DNA of 64,000 nt from Lachnospiraceae bacterium (GTDB taxonomy: Bacteria > Bacillota > Clostridia > Lachnospirales > Lachnospiraceae): the NCBI GenBank assembly GCA_021201665.1, contig JAJQEO010000046.1:37439-101438 (forward strand), read 5' to 3'. Positions 60,680 to 64,000 of the stretch are shown one piece after another. Under the pieces are notes generated by a model, which saw only the letters and a list, made by a program, of their open reading frames with translations, was not told where the DNA came from and searched no databases. Position 1 is the first letter of the stretch; each line of letters begins with the position of its first letter. The translations under genes were made by a program, and so were the position numbers.

Positions 60680-62254
60680 TTACTCTACTGAGAATGTAGC
60701 AGCGCCCGGAGTATAGTAGCCCTCGCGGTAGAACATCTCAGAAATATCATTCGTGTACACCAGACCGGAGCTGATCTTTGCGATCGGATAGAAGTATGCG
60801 TTCTCAACTACATAATCCAGGACCGCTCTCATATGCTCCGCATCATGCGTCGCATCAGCTGTCGCTGTCTCATAGAGCTCCTGAAGGGTATCGTCCTCGA
60901 TCAGGGAGAAGGTCAGACCGTTGTTTACTTCGTTGTCCATCATCAGATGCCAGCTGCCTACCATGTTGGAGCCGCCGAGCGTGTTGATCATGATATCCCA
61001 CTCATCTGAGTAAGCCGGGCTTGTAATCGTGTTATAGGTATCGTTGGTAACAGCATTGATTTCGATATTGATGCCAGCCTGAGCGAGCAGCAGCTGGATC
61101 ATGGTAGCAGCCGCTACAGCCGCCTCATTGTTTACACAGATCAGAGTCAGGGTCTCTCCTGAATATCCGGACGCCTCTACACATTCAGCTGCTTTGTCAA
61201 GATCATACTCTGTCACATAGGTGTCTGTCAGCTCCAGGCTCTCATCGTAATCAGTGAATGCTTCCGTACCAAGTGTGGTAGCCGCCGTGTAGGAACCGCC
61301 CATTGCGGTGCAGATCGTCTCGTTGTCCAGTGCATAGTACATCGCGCGTCTCAGTTCCTCATTTACCGTCTGTGCGTTCGGAGCGAAATACCAGAAGTCG
61401 CCCTGTGTAAGGATCTCAACCGTATAGTCTTCAGACTGAGAACCTGTCTGGAACTCTTCCAGCATGGAAAGCGGAACGTAGCTGCAGACATCCAGTGTGC
61501 CTGTCTCAAGGCCGATCACAGCCGTAGAAGCCTCAGATACAACATCCAGCTCCAGAGTCTGAACGGTAGCGGTATGTCTTCCGGAGAGCTCGTCGTGATC
61601 CAGTCCCCAGTAGTTGTCATTTGCTTCCATAACGACCTTGGAACCCGCTACAAACTCAGTCACTATGTAGCAGCCGGTGCCGCACGGATCCGTCGTCATG
61701 CCGTTATGATCCTCATATGCTTTCTCCGAGAAAATCAGTGTGCGGACAAGCGGGAATTCTACCTCAGAAATCGCAGGCGGAGTCTCTGTCCAGTGAATAT
61801 AGAAGGTATAGTCGTCAATCACCTCGATGGAATCAAAATAATCGAAGCGGATCGCCTGCCCGTTGTTGATCATCCATTCAAAGCAGAACTTTACGTCACT
61901 GGATGTAATGTTGTTGCCGTCCCAGTCATAAATGTCATCATTCAGGGTCACGATCCAGCTCGCTCCGTCGTCCACTTCCTCATAGCCGGAAGCCAGGCAC
62001 GGGAGCAGCTCGCCGCTGTTGTCGTCCGCGAAGTCAAACAGGCTCTCATATATTCCGTAAATCCAGTAATAACGGGAACCCACGTTGACATCATCACCTT
62101 CGAGGTCCTGCGGATCCTCAGAGATCGCGACCACCAGCTTCTCATAGCGTCCGTTGTCCAGGATCGTGCCGCTCGCCGCCATGGAAGTGCTGCCGAATGC
62201 CATCGACACAGCAAGTCCCATCGCCACTGCTTTTGATAACGTGTTCTTCTTCAT
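60680..62254 (-). CDS. Oligopeptide-binding protein (family 5), first gene of the Opp operon
   Basis: 524 residues. Signal peptide MKKNTLSKAVAMGLAVSMAF ending GSTSMAA, no lipobox Cys. Family 5 features: YEKLVVAISEDPQDLEGDDV, WIVTLNDDIYDWDGNNITSS, DPCGTGCYIVTEFV and ALDNETICTAMGGSYTAATT. AGGAGG precedes ATG by eight bases. It would deliver peptides or related ligands to OppBCDF. Confidence 0.9.
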   Translation of the reverse strand: MKKNTLSKAVAMGLAVSMAFGSTSMAASGTILDNGRYEKLVVAISEDPQDLEGDDVNVGSRYYWIYGIYESLFDFADDNSGELLPCLASGYEEVDDGASWIVTLNDDIYDWDGNNITSSDVKFCFEWMINNGQAIRFDYFDSIEVIDDYTFYIHWTETPPAISEVEFPLVRTLIFSEKAYEDHNGMTTDPCGTGCYIVTEFVAGSKVVMEANDNYWGLDHDELSGRHTATVQTLELDVVSEASTAVIGLETGTLDVCSYVPLSMLEEFQTGSQSEDYTVEILTQGDFWYFAPNAQTVNEELRRAMYYALDNETICTAMGGSYTAATTLGTEAFTDYDESLELTDTYVTEYDLDKAAECVEASGYSGETLTLICVNNEAAVAAATMIQLLLAQAGINIEINAVTNDTYNTITSPAYSDEWDIMINTLGGSNMVGSWHLMMDNEVNNGLTFSLIEDDTLQELYETATADATHDAEHMRAVLDYVVENAYFYPIAKISSGLVYTNDISEMFYREGYYTPGAATFSVE

Positions 62255-62343
62255 TGTGTTATCCTCCTTAAAATTTTTTTAAATACAAACCGGCGCTGCC
62301 GGTAAGATTCCTTTATTATGTGTTTTGTTGCCGGTAAGCCGCA

Positions 62344-63033
62344 CTATCTGTACAGGATTTCCATCCCCTCGTCATCAGCCGGGCGCTCTGCGGGTTCTTC
62401 TACCCGGTAGGGAATGCTGCGCTCCAGAAAAAGCATCAGCAGTGACAGGAACACGCCCGCCGCAAAATAGCCCATATGTACAAAATCAGCTGATGCCGGC
62501 ATCCCCTGCCTCAAAAGGCTGCTCAAAAGGGTAAAAGCGAGATCTGCTCCAAAGCAGGCCGCCGACCCCGCCGCCGCTCTCATCAGAGCTTTGGAGGAGC
62601 ATTTGTAATCTCCTGTCGTCATGCGCGCCGGCGCTGTGAGATATCCGGTCAGCAGCGTATAACCCATATAAGTCAGAAACAGGATTGTCAACAGCTCAGA
62701 TAAAGCCAGGTACCAGGCTGTCCCCATACTCTCCTGCGCTTCCATGCTCCCGGTACGGAATATCAGCCATACCATCACCGCGAACACCAGCAGAAAGAAT
62801 ACTTTCAGGAAAACCCCTGCCGCCCCCGGCAGATCCTGCATGTAAACCGGCCCGGTATACTTCCGGATGATCTTCTTTTTCCCATTTTTACCGGTCGTGG
62901 TATATTCCGTATAATTTTCAAAGAAACGATGGTAGGCCAGGCTGTGGTAGGATTTTGACCTCGTATCAGCGTCCCTCTTCTGAACCCTTTTCCTCCATTT
63001 GTTTTCGCGGCCGTAAAGATTATCCAGTGCCAT
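62344..63033 (-). CDS. Four-helix membrane protein of unknown function
   Basis: 229 residues: a basic N-terminal domain (about 70 residues, NKWRKRVQKRDADTRSKSYH and a GKNGKKKIIRKYTG patch), then four hydrophobic segments near 75-95, 108-130, 148-170 and 183-203, and an acidic tail. GGAGG lies eight bases before ATG. It ends 90 bp before the Opp binding-protein start and might be co-transcribed. An ACCGGC-agc-GCCGGT hairpin lies between (62289-62303). The family is not recognised. Confidence 0.6.
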   Translation of the reverse strand: MALDNLYGRENKWRKRVQKRDADTRSKSYHSLAYHRFFENYTEYTTTGKNGKKKIIRKYTGPVYMQDLPGAAGVFLKVFFLLVFAVMVWLIFRTGSMEAQESMGTAWYLALSELLTILFLTYMGYTLLTGYLTAPARMTTGDYKCSSKALMRAAAGSAACFGADLAFTLLSSLLRQGMPASADFVHMGYFAAGVFLSLLMLFLERSIPYRVEEPAERPADDEGMEILYR

Positions 63034-63396
63034 CGAATGCGCCTCCTCATATATCCTTCATGCTCACACTCTAACACAGATTGCGGATTGTTGTTAAATC
63101 ACAAAACACGGTCGGTGACTCAAAAAATGCATTGTCATTATTGCGTTATTTGTGCAGATTTGAAAGGCGGTTTTCGTCATTTTTCCCTGTCCCCTGCATT
63201 TTCCTTTCCCGGCTTTAAGTAAAATCGCGCCAAATGGTTCACGGTGACCCATTTTGTGGTTCATTTGTTACCCGGAAAGAGGAAAAAAGATTAAACGTGC
63301 GCCCGCCGGGCGCACCAAAAAAAGAGAATATGCCAAAAGCACATTCTCTTCTTCTATAAATAATGCTTACCGCAGGCGGGAAACCATGCGCACCGG
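63034..63396 (-). terminator. Interval with the terminator of the LysR remnant
   Basis: AGAGAATgTGC / GGCAtATTCTCT (63323-63349) is followed on the minus strand by seven T; next to it is a GTGCGCCC-gcc-GGGCGCAC hairpin (63297-63315). Between 63034 and 63290 the promoter of the membrane-protein gene should lie; I see no convincing hexamers. Confidence 0.75.
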
Positions 63397-63972
63397 TCAG
63401 AACATCGCGTCAAAAGAAAGATTCAGATCTGCGTGACGTACTCTCCAGCGTTTCGCGTAGTTGACAAAAGCCTCCGCTGCCTCTGAAAGCGGCACATCAC
63501 TGCGGTAGCACATACTGACCTCATATTGCATCCTCGGCTCCAGCGGAATGACCCGGACTCCCGGATAATCCGGCGTAGTATCCGCGTTCCCGTGCATCAG
63601 TGCAATCCCGATGCCTTCCTTTACAAGGCGCATCAGATCGGTCCCCACTGGTACGGACGCCGATACATTCCGGACAAATCCAACCTTCCGGTACCGCTCC
63701 AGAAACGTATCGTCAAACACAACATCATCACAAAGCGCAACGAAATTCTCGCTGCGAAGCTCTTCCAGGCGAACAGATTCTCTGGAAGAGAGCGGGTGAT
63801 CCTCATAGAGAACAACCAGAACCTCTTCCTTATAAAAAGGAATCGCGTTCAGAGCCTCCCGCGAAGAAGTGACGGTCGACAGAAAAGCAATCTCCACCTT
63901 CCCCTCGCGCAGATCAATCTCAGCATTCGTACATTTCTGATATTCTAAACGATAACTTCCGGTTTTTTCGGA
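63397..63972 (-). pseudogene. LysR-family regulator, effector-binding domain only (right window edge)
   Basis: The frame reads YRLEYQKCTNAEIDLREGKV, EIAFLSTVTSSREALNAIPF and so on to LMRLVKEGIGIALMHGNADT, the effector-binding domain of LysR regulators. In the same frame a TAG stands at 63973-63975, and there is no good start after it. The adjacent frame shows KKPEVIV before it, so a frameshift near 63945 is likely; the HTH would lie beyond the window. It may be a broken gene or a sequencing problem. Confidence 0.6.
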
Positions 63973-64000
63973 CTAATTTTATGCGTCCCTGACCTGTTTT

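Overview
The window looks like a chromosomal segment of a strictly anaerobic, gut-type member of the Clostridia, most likely Lachnospiraceae. The reasons are the moderately GC-rich low-oxygen gene set, strong AGGAGG ribosome sites, YesM/YesN-type two-component systems next to sugar ABC transporters, a GH78 rhamnosidase, many Dpp/Opp-type transporters, and no aerobic metabolism. There is no rRNA, tRNA or CRISPR array. Family assignments come from reading the protein sequences by eye; no database search was run.

Left part (1-8.1 kb): a gene graveyard. It holds the open end of a secreted Gly/Ser/Asp-rich protein, a family A phage-type DNA polymerase with a lost N-terminus and an in-frame amber, and remnants of an AAA/PD-(D/E)XK protein, HsdR, an AlbA_2 protein and an esterase. 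An intact AlbA_2/ATPase regulator and a MarR gene lie among them. 8.1-17.3 kb: a seven-gene carbohydrate locus on the minus strand (binding protein, two permeases, YesM kinase, YesN regulator, GH78 alpha-L-rhamnosidase, esterase).

17.6-24.1 kb: an orphan RelB-type antitoxin with a deleted toxin, then the most unusual locus. This is a nitrogenase-like operon: a 139-aa N-terminal component-1 fragment, a 36-aa membrane microprotein, a 438-aa component-1 protein lacking most cluster ligands, a NifH-type Fe protein with both cluster cysteines, and a MarR regulator. It has a consensus promoter overlapped by an inverted repeat. A decayed IS110 element and a HipA-like kinase pair follow. 24.3-32.1 kb: a sugar ABC system (RbsB/A/C type) fed by its own two-component system and an ATPase-dead tandem ABC protein.

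32.5-38.5 kb: ferredoxin, broken PPOX and MATE genes, and an iron-siderophore importer (YclNOPQ type) behind a promoter with a DtxR-like box. 39-50.2 kb: a peptide/nickel-type ABC operon plus an extra binding protein, placed behind a cobalamin riboswitch; divergent from it is a Zn/Cd P-type ATPase with a His-rich tail. 50.5-64 kb: an aspartoacylase-family hydrolase, an AAA_14/DUF4143 ATPase, an SDR lacking its catalytic Tyr, an alpha/beta hydrolase, a second Opp operon, a membrane protein and a LysR remnant.

The intergenic DNA is crowded with short palindromic repeats of several families. Some have compensating stem changes between copies, and a few have landed inside genes (P-type ATPase, AAA remnant) or inside the cobalamin riboswitch. 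None of the six transporter binding proteins has a canonical lipobox.
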